Under the pieces are notes generated by a model. That model was not told where the DNA came from. It worked only from the letters and a program-made list of their open reading frames with translations, and did no database searches. A DNA stretch of 35,653 nucleotides, from contig SVOY01000019.1 of the NCBI GenBank assembly GCA_015066105.1, positions 1-35,653 on the forward strand, in the 5' to 3' direction. The translations under genes and the position numbers were made by a program. This document shows positions 28,919-35,653 of this stretch, piece by piece. This DNA comes from Oscillospiraceae bacterium. Lineage in GTDB: Bacteria; Bacillota; Clostridia; Oscillospirales; Acutalibacteraceae. How positions within the stretch are numbered: the stretch's first letter is position 1; the number at the start of each line of letters is the position of its first letter.

Positions 28919-29467
28919 ATGAAAAAGCCCACTCATCAGCTAAGCCGACAGGTTGCCGTTGTTTTTGCAGTGCTGTGCCTTTTTATGGCCGTTGTTTTTG
29001 CACGCACCTTTTTCATAAATCAGCCCGTAGACAGAGCCTCTGCCGAAGAAAGAACCGCTGTTTACAGCCATTATGAAGAGGAATACGGACCCAAGCTAAG
29101 ACGAAGCATCAACACCGTTAACTATATCGAGTTGTTTTTTGAAGGCGGTGAAAAGGAGCTTATCCGTGGCATATGTGCAAATAAATATTTGTATGAATCT
29201 CTGGACTGTCTTGAAAAAGGCACCACTTTACATATGCTGATAAACCCCGATAACAATTATATAATTGAGCTCAGAGCAGACGAAGAAGAAATTCTTAATT
29301 TTAACTATGCTCAGAAAAAGCTCCGTCAGGAGGGCACCGGCTTTTTGTGCCTGGGAATTTTTATGCTTGTGCTTTGCGGTTATTTTGTTTACACGGCAAT
29401 AACAACAAAAGAAAGAATAACCAAAGAGGATATTAAATTTTATTGGGATATTATGAGAGGAAAATAA
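28919..29467 (+). CDS. membrane protein with two TM segments, unknown function
   Basis: 182 aa: N-terminal TM (about 11-33), an extracytoplasmic domain of ~105 residues with alternating beta-like segments ('YIELFFEGGEKEL', 'TTLHMLINPDNNYIIELRA'), a second TM (about 142-164) and a short charged cytoplasmic tail ('KERITKEDIKFYWDIMRGK'). GGAGG lies 7 nt before the ATG. No motif is recognised. It has its own promoter; no terminator is seen after it. Confidence 0.75.
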   Translation: MKKPTHQLSRQVAVVFAVLCLFMAVVFARTFFINQPVDRASAEERTAVYSHYEEEYGPKLRRSINTVNYIELFFEGGEKELIRGICANKYLYESLDCLEKGTTLHMLINPDNNYIIELRADEEEILNFNYAQKKLRQEGTGFLCLGIFMLVLCGYFVYTAITTKERITKEDIKFYWDIMRGK

Positions 29468-29478
29468 CACTCACCCCC

Positions 29479-29507
29479 TTGCAAAAACACATAGTTAGTT
29501 GTAAAAT
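29479..29507 (+). promoter_or_regulatory. promoter of the DUF2804 gene
   Basis: TTGCAA (29479-29484), 17-nt spacer, TAAAAT (29502-29507). A second weaker TTGTAA/TATTAC set lies just downstream. Confidence 0.5.
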
Positions 29508-29545
29508 AATCTTGTAAAAATATTACATACAAAGGAGAAAGAATT

Positions 29546-30646
29546 ATGAGCAAAGAAACCTTAAGAACCTACCAGACCTACAAGAACTGGAAGTGCAAGT
29601 CAAAGCAGACCGAGTACACCGAGGAAACTCCCCTCCTTGCACCCGACGGCGAGCTCCTTGCAAAGGGTTGGGCAAGACACAACGTTTTTGACTATAACAG
29701 AGACTTCACAAAAAAAGGCTCACCCACAAGCAAAAAGGAATGGGACTTCTATCAGGTTGCCGACGGCAACTATATGGTACAGCTGAGCTTTGCAAACATC
29801 GGCATCGGCGGCTACATTGCCGCAAAGCTCATTGACCTTAAGGCAGGTAAGGTTATTGCAGACGCAACCCAGCTTTTCCTCGGCGGCGGAAAGTATATTC
29901 CTCCCAAAAAGGGTGATGTGCCCAACCGCTTCGGACACAAAATAGGCAAGGCTGAATTTGATTTTGATACAAGAAAGGATTCAAGAACCCTTTACTTCAA
30001 AATGCCCCTTAAGGGCAAGCTTGTTGAATGTAAGTTCGATATGGACATTATGCCCGGCCTTGAAAACATCACAACCGTTCTCCCCTTTGAGGGCGACAAA
30101 ACAAAATACTTTATGACAACAAAGCAGAACTGTATGCCCTGCGAAGGCTATTACAAATTCGGCGATGATGTTTACGAATTTTCAAAGGACACCGCCTTCT
30201 GTGCCCTTGACTGGGGTCGTGTAAACACACCTCACCAAATGGTATGGTACTGGGGTAACGGCTCAACATATCTCACAGACGAAAAGGGCGAAAAGCATCT
30301 CTTCGGCTTTGAAATCACCTGGGCAATCGGCGACGAAACAAACGCAACGGAAACTGCTCTCTTCTACGACGGCAAGGCCCACAAGTTCGGTGCCGTTGAC
30401 GTTGAGGTATTCCCCAAGCCCGACAAGTTTATGGACGAGTGGAAGTTCGTTTCTGAGGACGGCCGCTTCAACCTTACAATGACTCCCACCTTTGACCACC
30501 ATTCAGACCTTAACCTCGGTATTCTGCGTATGCACACCCACCAGGTGCACGGTATGTGGAACGGCACTGTTACCCTTGACTGCGGCAAGGTACTTGAGGT
30601 GAAGGATATGTACGCCTTCTGCGAATATGTTGAGAACAAGTGGTAA
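29546..30646 (+). CDS. DUF2804 domain protein
   Basis: A 366-aa soluble, beta-rich protein spanning nearly the full DUF2804 family length. Diagnostic stretches are 'APDGELLAKGWARHNVFDYN' near the N-terminus, 'KEWDFYQV', 'ALDWGRVNTPHQMVWYWGNG' in the middle, and 'HTHQVHGMWNGTVTL' near the end. No signal peptide. The family may be lipocalin/AttH-like, but its function is not established. AAAGGAG lies 8 nt before the ATG. Confidence 0.85.
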   Translation: MSKETLRTYQTYKNWKCKSKQTEYTEETPLLAPDGELLAKGWARHNVFDYNRDFTKKGSPTSKKEWDFYQVADGNYMVQLSFANIGIGGYIAAKLIDLKAGKVIADATQLFLGGGKYIPPKKGDVPNRFGHKIGKAEFDFDTRKDSRTLYFKMPLKGKLVECKFDMDIMPGLENITTVLPFEGDKTKYFMTTKQNCMPCEGYYKFGDDVYEFSKDTAFCALDWGRVNTPHQMVWYWGNGSTYLTDEKGEKHLFGFEITWAIGDETNATETALFYDGKAHKFGAVDVEVFPKPDKFMDEWKFVSEDGRFNLTMTPTFDHHSDLNLGILRMHTHQVHGMWNGTVTLDCGKVLEVKDMYAFCEYVENKW

Positions 30647-30667
30647 TTTTAGTAGTCAGTAGTCAGG

Positions 30668-30742
30668 ATTGCCGCTTTGCGGCAATAAAAAGGCTTTGAT
30701 AAATAACCGCTGAGGGGATGCCCCGTGTGGCGTCCCCTTTTT
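30668..30742 (+). terminator. two hairpins ending the DUF2804 unit
   Basis: ATTGCCGC-TTT-GCGGCAAT (30668-30686) is followed by GGGGATGCC pairing with GGCGTCCCC (30714-30737, one T-G) and TTTTT. The second is the real terminator; the first is REP-like. Confidence 0.75.
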
Positions 30743-30759
30743 CAGTAAGGAGTGATTTT

Positions 30760-31317
30760 ATGCGTTTCAGCTTTAATGTCAGACTCACCGATGAGGATTA
30801 TCTGCTTTTCAATGAGTTTGCGCTGAAAAATTCAGGCATGAGCAAAAAGGCAGATATTATTATAAAAATTCTCGTTTCGCTGATTTTCATACTGTCGGCC
30901 CTGAACCTCGTTTTAACAAACGGCATGAACACCGTTTCTGCCGTTGGCGTTATTTTTCTTGTTGTCATGTGGCTGATTTTCATGCTGTGCTCAAAAAGAG
31001 CCAATGCGGTTTTTACAAAATTCTTCACCCGTATGCTTATAAAGGGCAAGGATAAAAAGCCCTACACCCCCGATTCCGTGCTTGAATTTTACGATGACTG
31101 TTTCAGGGAAATTGCAAGCGATAACAAAAGCGAAATTAATTACACCGCTGTTGACAGAATAGCCGTTGTAAAAAACCGTTATATCTTCCTTTTCCTTGAC
31201 CAGATAAGAGGCTATGTTGTACCCTTCTCCTGCTTTAAAAGCGAAGCACAGGAAAAGGAATTTATTGATTTTCTTTCAACCGTGTGCAGCAAAACAGAGC
31301 TTTTTGACAAAATTTAA
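30760..31317 (+). CDS. YcxB-like membrane protein
   Basis: A 185-aa protein with a short N-terminal domain ('FNVRLTDEDYLLFNEF'), two adjacent TM segments (about 35-53 and 58-78), and a C-terminal soluble domain with the PH-like YcxB pattern ('EFYDDCFREI', 'YTAVDRIAVVKNRYIFLF'). The start is 30760, with AAGGAG spaced 7 nt; the upstream ATG at 30718 lies inside the previous terminator. It ends 12 nt before the histidine phosphatase gene, so the two are one operon. Function unknown. Confidence 0.8.
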   Translation: MRFSFNVRLTDEDYLLFNEFALKNSGMSKKADIIIKILVSLIFILSALNLVLTNGMNTVSAVGVIFLVVMWLIFMLCSKRANAVFTKFFTRMLIKGKDKKPYTPDSVLEFYDDCFREIASDNKSEINYTAVDRIAVVKNRYIFLFLDQIRGYVVPFSCFKSEAQEKEFIDFLSTVCSKTELFDKI

Positions 31318-31329
31318 GGATGTGAAAGC

Positions 31330-32049
31330 ATGCAGATAATTATAATCCGGCACGGCGACCCCAACTATGCCCTTGACACTCTTACAAAAAAGGGCAGGCG
31401 TGAGGCCAAGCTGCTTGCCGACCGCATAAGTAAAACAGAGGTTGCCGCCTTTTACTGCTCACCCTTGGGCAGAGCCAGAAAGACCGCCTCCTACACCCTT
31501 AAAAAAATGAACCGTAAGGCAGAAATCTGCGATTTTCTGCAGGAATTCAGGGGCACCGTTGACCACCCCGAAAAGGGCAAAACCCATTGCTGGGACAGAA
31601 TGCCCTCTTACTGGACGGCGATTGACGATTACTATTCATACGAAAAATGGCAGGGCGTTGAACTTATGCAAAGCCGCAATGTGCCCGAGGAATACAAAAG
31701 GGTCTGCGAGGGCATTGACGGCATACTTGAAAAGCACGGCTACAAACATAACGGCAGACTCTTTGACGTTATCAACGAAAACCACGATACAATCGTGCTT
31801 TTCTGCCACTTCGGTGTTGAGGCGGTTATACTCTCTCACCTTTTCTCCGTTTCTCCCATGATTTTCTGGCACAACTTTGTTGCACTGCCCACCTCGGTGA
31901 CTGTTGTGCAAAGCCAGGAAAGAGAAAAGGGCAAGGCCATTTTCACCTGCAGCAGCTTCGGCGACCTTTCGCACCTTTATAAGGGCGGCGAGGAGCCATC
32001 ATTTTCTGCACGCTGGTGCGAATGCTACAGCGACAACACCCGACACTGA
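31330..32049 (+). CDS. histidine phosphatase family protein (phosphoglycerate mutase-like)
   Basis: A 239-aa cytoplasmic enzyme. 'IIRHGDP' holds the phospho-acceptor H8, 'FYCSPLGRARKTASYTL' the second Arg, and 'IVLFCHFGVEA' the second catalytic His. The middle is enlarged relative to cobC-type phosphatases and contains 'HCWDRMPSYWTAIDDYYSYE'. AAGGATG precedes the ATG. The substrate cannot be told. Confidence 0.88.
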   Translation: MQIIIIRHGDPNYALDTLTKKGRREAKLLADRISKTEVAAFYCSPLGRARKTASYTLKKMNRKAEICDFLQEFRGTVDHPEKGKTHCWDRMPSYWTAIDDYYSYEKWQGVELMQSRNVPEEYKRVCEGIDGILEKHGYKHNGRLFDVINENHDTIVLFCHFGVEAVILSHLFSVSPMIFWHNFVALPTSVTVVQSQEREKGKAIFTCSSFGDLSHLYKGGEEPSFSARWCECYSDNTRH

Positions 32050-32060
32050 TTTACAAATCT

Positions 32061-32086
32061 GTAACCCTTCGGAAGGGTGTTTTAAC
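32061..32086 (+). terminator. weak hairpin after the histidine phosphatase gene
   Basis: ACCCTT-CGG-AAGGGT followed by GTGTTTTAAC. The stem is short and the T-tract brief. No clear promoter is seen in 32087-32177. Confidence 0.35.
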
Positions 32087-32177
32087 AATAAGTTAATATA
32101 TTATTCTAATCAGTGACTAATTATTAAGGTATAAATATCGTTGCAAAATTTAAAAAAATTTTTTGGAGGACAAAAAA

Positions 32178-32762
32178 ATGAAAAAAGCTTTAGCACTCTC
32201 ACTTGCAGTAATTATACTCGTTTGCTTTGCAGCTTGCGGCGGCCCCAAGGCTGAATCCTACGAGGGCGACCTTGCAGGCGTTGTTACTGCACTTTATGAA
32301 AAGCAGCCCGTTGAATTTATGGTTGGCGAAGCAATGCAAATTGACCTTACAGACGCATGGGCAGTAAAGAGCTATCTCGGCCTCGGCGAGGTTGTTGAAA
32401 ACGAAAACGGCGAAGCTGAGCCCGCAGCAGACGTTGGCATCAAGGAAGCTGTTTTCTCAGAATCCATGCTCGGCGCACAGGCATACTCACTTGTTGTTGC
32501 AAGAGTAAGCGATGCAAGCAAGCTTGAGGAAATCAAGAAGGCAATGTTTGAGGGCATCGACACAAGAAAGTGGATCTGCGTTGAAGCTGACCAGCTTCGC
32601 GTTGTTTCCGGCAAGGACCTTGTAATGCTTGTTATGGTTTCATCAGAGCTCGCTCCCGGCTTAGCTGACGGTATGGTAAAGGCATTTGCCGAGGTTATCA
32701 GCGGCGGCGAGGTTGACGACGCTAACAATGTTCTTTCAGGCGAGGAGCTTGTAAAGGGCTAA
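32178..32762 (+). CDS. lipoprotein, possibly DUF4358-like
   Basis: A 194-aa exported lipoprotein: signal MKKALALSLAVIILVCF and a lipobox ending in 'FAAC', with Cys20 as lipid anchor. The mature part has 'SMLGAQAYSLVVARVSDASK' and 'DTRKWICVEADQLRVVSGKD', the alpha-beta pattern I associate with clostridial DUF4358 lipoproteins (from memory). The start is 32178, with GGAGG 8 nt upstream, not the TTG at 32163. It ends 3 nt before the MBOAT gene, so it is probably part of the acylation module. Confidence 0.8.
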   Translation: MKKALALSLAVIILVCFAACGGPKAESYEGDLAGVVTALYEKQPVEFMVGEAMQIDLTDAWAVKSYLGLGEVVENENGEAEPAADVGIKEAVFSESMLGAQAYSLVVARVSDASKLEEIKKAMFEGIDTRKWICVEADQLRVVSGKDLVMLVMVSSELAPGLADGMVKAFAEVISGGEVDDANNVLSGEELVKG

Positions 32763-32765
32763 GCT

Positions 32766-34157
32766 ATGGTTTTTTCGTCGATTCCGTTTTTATACTTCTT
32801 TCTTCCCGTAACGCTTCTTTGTTATCTCGTTGCGCCAAGGAAGCTTAAGAACACCGTGCTGCTTGTTTTCTCCCTTCTGTTTTACTGGTGGGGTGAGCCT
32901 AAGTATGCACTGCTGATGGTGTTTACCATCACCTTCTGCTTTGTTGCAGGTATTATAATTGAAAATCGACGTACTCACCCGAAGGGTAAGCTGCTGCTGG
33001 GTTTCTCGGCGGCAGTGCCCCTCGGGCTTCTTGCTTTGTTCAAATATGCCGATTTTCTCATAGGCAGCGTAAACTCACTCACCGGTGCGGATATTCCTCT
33101 TTTAAAGCTCGCTTTGCCCATAGGCATCAGCTTTTACACCTTTCAGGCACTGAGCTATCTTGTTGATGTTTACCGCGGTGACGTGCCCGCGCAGAAAAAC
33201 TACATTAACCTTGCAACCTACATTGTTCTTTTCCCTCAGCTTATTGCAGGCCCCATTGTGCGCTACACAACGGTGGTTGAGGATTTGAAAAGCAGAAGAC
33301 ATTCAAAGGAAAACGTGGCCCTCGGCATACGCAGATTTGTTATGGGTCTCGGCAAAAAGGTGCTTGTAGCAAACCTTCTGGGCTCACTTTGCACCGCCTA
33401 CCGTGAAAGTGCAGAGCCCTCTGTGCTTTTTGCCTGGGTGTATGCCGTTTCCTATGCCCTGCAGATTTATTTTGACTTTTCCGCCTACAGCGATATGGCA
33501 ATCGGTACGGGTAAAATACTCGGCTTCCGCTTTCTTGAAAACTTTGACTATCCCTTCATTTCCAAAAGCATTACCGAATTCTGGCGCAGGTGGCACATTT
33601 CACTTGGCAGCTGGTTCAGAGATTACGTTTACATTCCCCTGGGCGGCAACAGAGTCGGTGCAAAAAGGCAGATTTTCAACATTCTTGTTGTATGGTGCCT
33701 TACGGGTCTGTGGCACGGCGCAAGCTGGACCTATATGGCCTGGGGACTTTATTTCGGTATTCTGCTGATTATTGAAAAACTGTTTCTTAAAAGGCACCTT
33801 GAAAAGCTGCCTGCCGCTTTTCAGCACATTTATGTGCTTTTGCTCGTTCTTGTTTCCTTTGTGCTTTTCAACGCAGAGACCTTTACAATGGCAAAGGACG
33901 ACCTTGCCGTAATGTTCGGCCTTGGCGGTATGCCCCTTATAAGCGACGATACCCTTTACAATCTTTCATCCTATGCGGTGCTTCTCCTTGTTGCTGTTAT
34001 TGGCGCAACGCCTGCTTGCAAAAGGCTTTTCAAAAGGCTTGAGGCAAAGCCCGCCGTTCAGATTGTTGAGGTTATCACGGTTGCGGCTGTTCTCATTTTA
34101 AGCACGGCTTACCTTGTTGACGGCTCCTTCAATCCGTTTTTATATTTCAGATTTTAA
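32766..34157 (+). CDS. MBOAT family O-acyltransferase (AlgI/DltB-like)
   Basis: A 463-aa polytopic membrane enzyme with roughly 10-11 hydrophobic segments. 'IGISFYTFQALSYLVDVYRG', 'YFDFSAYSDMAIG' and 'ITEFWRRWHISLGSWFRDY' (H277) are family signatures, and the catalytic His is H317 in 'LTGLWHGASW'. It transfers acyl groups (usually acetyl) across the membrane for O-acylation of a surface polymer. It lies between a lipoprotein and a DHHW protein; this MBOAT-DHHW pair is the AlgI-AlgJ/X arrangement. No dlt genes are nearby, so teichoic acid D-alanylation is less likely. Confidence 0.93.
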   Translation: MVFSSIPFLYFFLPVTLLCYLVAPRKLKNTVLLVFSLLFYWWGEPKYALLMVFTITFCFVAGIIIENRRTHPKGKLLLGFSAAVPLGLLALFKYADFLIGSVNSLTGADIPLLKLALPIGISFYTFQALSYLVDVYRGDVPAQKNYINLATYIVLFPQLIAGPIVRYTTVVEDLKSRRHSKENVALGIRRFVMGLGKKVLVANLLGSLCTAYRESAEPSVLFAWVYAVSYALQIYFDFSAYSDMAIGTGKILGFRFLENFDYPFISKSITEFWRRWHISLGSWFRDYVYIPLGGNRVGAKRQIFNILVVWCLTGLWHGASWTYMAWGLYFGILLIIEKLFLKRHLEKLPAAFQHIYVLLLVLVSFVLFNAETFTMAKDDLAVMFGLGGMPLISDDTLYNLSSYAVLLLVAVIGATPACKRLFKRLEAKPAVQIVEVITVAAVLILSTAYLVDGSFNPFLYFRF

Positions 34158-34169
34158 GGAGGTACTGCA

Positions 34170-35267
34170 ATGACTAAAATTAAAAATTTCCTTATCACTC
34201 TGATTTTCGTGCTTGTAATCGGAGGCTTCACCGCGGCACATTTTGCCCTGCCGGACAAGGACATCTCCACCTGGGAGAGAAGAAAGCTGCAGCAGCTTCC
34301 CGATATCAGCATTTCAAGCCTTTTTGACGGCTCCTTTATGCGCAGCTTTGAAGCTTACCTTACCGACCAGTTTCCTTTAAGGAACAGCTTACGCACGCTT
34401 AAGGCCCGCTTTCATTTTGATGTGCTCGGCCAAAGGGAAAACAACGACATTTATATTGTGGGCAGCTCGGCAAGCAAGCTTGACAAAAAAATCAGCAGAA
34501 CCTCGGTAAATAAGTTCACGGAAAAAATCACAAGCCTTTACAGCACCTATCTCAAGGATACGGACTGCAGGGTTTATTTCAGCATAATTCCCGATAAAAA
34601 CACCTATCTTACCGAGGGCACGCTCTATCCCCACTATGATTACAACGAGCTTCTTTCGCTTACACAGGAGGCTCTGCCCGAGGCCTTTTCCACCATTGAA
34701 TTTGCAGATTTACTCTCCGCCGACAGCTACTACAACACCGACAGCCATTGGAGGCAGGAAAAAATTCTGCCCGTGGCAGATCGTATAAGAAAGGAGCTTG
34801 GCGTAAAGCCGCTTGGCGAGCTCACCGAAAAGGATGCGGGCGACTTTTACGGCGTTTACTACGGCCAGTCGGCACTCCCCCTTGCCGCAGACAGGCTGAT
34901 TTATCTCACCGACAAGGAAATTGAGGGTGCTGTTGTTACAAGCATTGAAAAGGAGGGCGAAACAAGGGTTTACGATTTGACAAAAAGCGACTCCCTTGAC
35001 CGCTACGACATTTTCCTTTCGGGTGCGGTTTCAATTATTGAAATAAGCAATCCCGAGGGCGAAAAGGGCAAGGAGCTTATCCTTTTCCGCGACTCCTTTA
35101 CAAGCAGTCTTGCTCCCTTGCTTTTGCCCGGCTACAGCAAGGTTACGCTTATTGATACAAGGTATATTCCGCCACAGAGTGTGGGCAATTTTGTAACCTT
35201 TGAAAATCAGGACGTGCTTTTCATTTACGGAGCGGGCGTTGTAAATAACAGCTCGGGCTTAAGATAA
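34170..35267 (+). CDS. DHHW family protein (AlgJ/AlgX-like acetylation partner)
   Basis: A 365-aa exported protein with an N-terminal anchor (about 6-25), then an SGNH-like extracytoplasmic domain. The family motif is 'NTDSHWR' (D191-S-H193-W194), and 'LFRDSF' (S309) fits the serine of the SGNH catalytic set. AAGGAGG lies 7 nt before the ATG, 12 nt after the MBOAT gene. It probably takes the acyl group from the MBOAT enzyme and places it on a polysaccharide; the polymer is unknown, as no glycan synthesis genes lie in the window. Confidence 0.9.
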   Translation: MTKIKNFLITLIFVLVIGGFTAAHFALPDKDISTWERRKLQQLPDISISSLFDGSFMRSFEAYLTDQFPLRNSLRTLKARFHFDVLGQRENNDIYIVGSSASKLDKKISRTSVNKFTEKITSLYSTYLKDTDCRVYFSIIPDKNTYLTEGTLYPHYDYNELLSLTQEALPEAFSTIEFADLLSADSYYNTDSHWRQEKILPVADRIRKELGVKPLGELTEKDAGDFYGVYYGQSALPLAADRLIYLTDKEIEGAVVTSIEKEGETRVYDLTKSDSLDRYDIFLSGAVSIIEISNPEGEKGKELILFRDSFTSSLAPLLLPGYSKVTLIDTRYIPPQSVGNFVTFENQDVLFIYGAGVVNNSSGLR

Positions 35268-35285
35268 AACAATAAAAGTTTTGGT

Positions 35286-35333
35286 CAAGCTTTTTTAAAA
35301 GCTTGTGGGGTTTTAAGGGGCAACGCCCCTTAA
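35286..35333 (+). terminator. tandem hairpins after the acylation module
   Basis: CAAGCTTTT-TT-AAAAGCTTG (35286-35305) and TTAAGGGGC-AAC-GCCCCTTAA (35313-35333). Similar AAGCTTTT/AAAAGCTT plus GGGGC/GCCCC pairs recur between genes in Clostridia, so this may also be a dispersed repeat. Confidence 0.55.
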
Positions 35334-35372
35334 CATAAAAAAACATCACTATCTGTAAAAAAAGAACGGGAA

Positions 35373-35650
35373 GGGCGCCCCTTCGTAAGGATGTTAAGCC
35401 TTAAATTTCGCTATTTTTGTGCATAACGGCGTTAAAAATGCTCGAAATCCGCAAGGATTTCTGCGCTTTTCGCCTTGTTCTGCAGTAAAACTATCAGAAA
35501 TTTAAGGTGCACGGCAGTTTTTATCGAGATATTTTTCGAATAAAACGAAATAATAAAATTCCCGTAATACTCGCGTATACGGGAATTTTTTATGATGTTT
35601 TAGCACAAAAGAGCCGATAAAAACCTTAACTTCCTTGCGAAGGGTCGCCC
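35373..35650. mobile_element. MITE-like structured repeat with 26-nt inverted ends
   Basis: 35373-35398 and 35625-35650 are inverted repeats matching at 23 of 26 positions (GGGCGCCCCTTCGTAAGG type). Inside, CCTTAAATTTC (35399-35409) pairs with GAAATTTAAGG (35497-35507) around a long imperfect hairpin whose tip is GAAATCC-GCAA-GGATTTC (35444-35461). A third hairpin (AATTCCCGTA/TACGGGAATT, about 35558-35587) is followed by T. There is no coding frame. The target duplication cannot be checked because the window ends 3 nt later. Confidence 0.55.
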
Positions 35651-35653
35651 AAG

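Overview
The window looks like a chromosomal segment of a low-to-mid GC, Gram-positive anaerobe of the class Clostridia, probably a gut Oscillospirales/Ruminococcaceae-type organism. The reasons are strong AGGAGG-type ribosome sites, TTGACA/TATAAT promoters (often with an extended TGn -10), T-tailed hairpin terminators, a lipobox protein, and clostridial-type RlmD, YcxB, DUF2804 and TnpV proteins. This is family-level inference; there is no 16S rRNA gene here.

Region 1 (1-5566) is an accessory island. It holds two small HTH regulators, a tyrosine recombinase missing its first catalytic arginine, a DUF6809-like/TnpV pair typical of clostridial conjugative and transposable elements, a 17-codon relic resembling a second tnpV start behind a hairpin that covers its ribosome site, and a very AT-rich two-gene unit. 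That unit (2768-5517) encodes a 721-aa P-loop ATPase with a winged-helix-like C-terminal part, overlapping by GTGA a 195-aa protein with one membrane segment. It is the best candidate in the accessory part for an undescribed, perhaps defensive, system.

Region 2 (5566-14862, minus strand) is a tight co-directional run. In transcription order it is rlmB, a 740-aa degenerate P1B-type ATPase pseudoenzyme, an ABC ATPase/permease pair, lacZ (GH2 beta-galactosidase), a 37-aa membrane peptide and an RlmD-type rRNA methyltransferase. A divergent region with two inverted repeats separates rlmB from pth.

Region 3 (15117-18320) holds pth, a 41-aa acidic amphipathic peptide gene with its own near-consensus promoter, a Na/Pi cotransporter with a PhoU-like tail, and tRNA-Thr(UGU) plus tRNA-Tyr(GUA).

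Region 4 (18595-25087, minus) is a complete F1Fo ATP synthase operon: atpI, a, c, b, [b'-delta-alpha fused in one 736-aa frame], gamma, beta and a short epsilon. The three-way fusion, the apparent loss of the delta N-terminal domain and the missing epsilon inhibitory helices are the most striking biology in the window. Taken literally, every alpha subunit would carry its own peripheral-stalk arm.

Region 5 (25149-35333) holds mostly single-gene or short plus-strand units: a secreted six-hairpin glycosidase-like protein, an alpha/beta hydrolase (minus), a secreted metallophosphoesterase, a two-TM protein, a DUF2804 protein, a YcxB-like protein with a histidine phosphatase, and a lipoprotein-MBOAT-DHHW group that looks like a surface-polymer O-acylation module. 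The window ends in a structured MITE-like repeat with 26-nt inverted ends.
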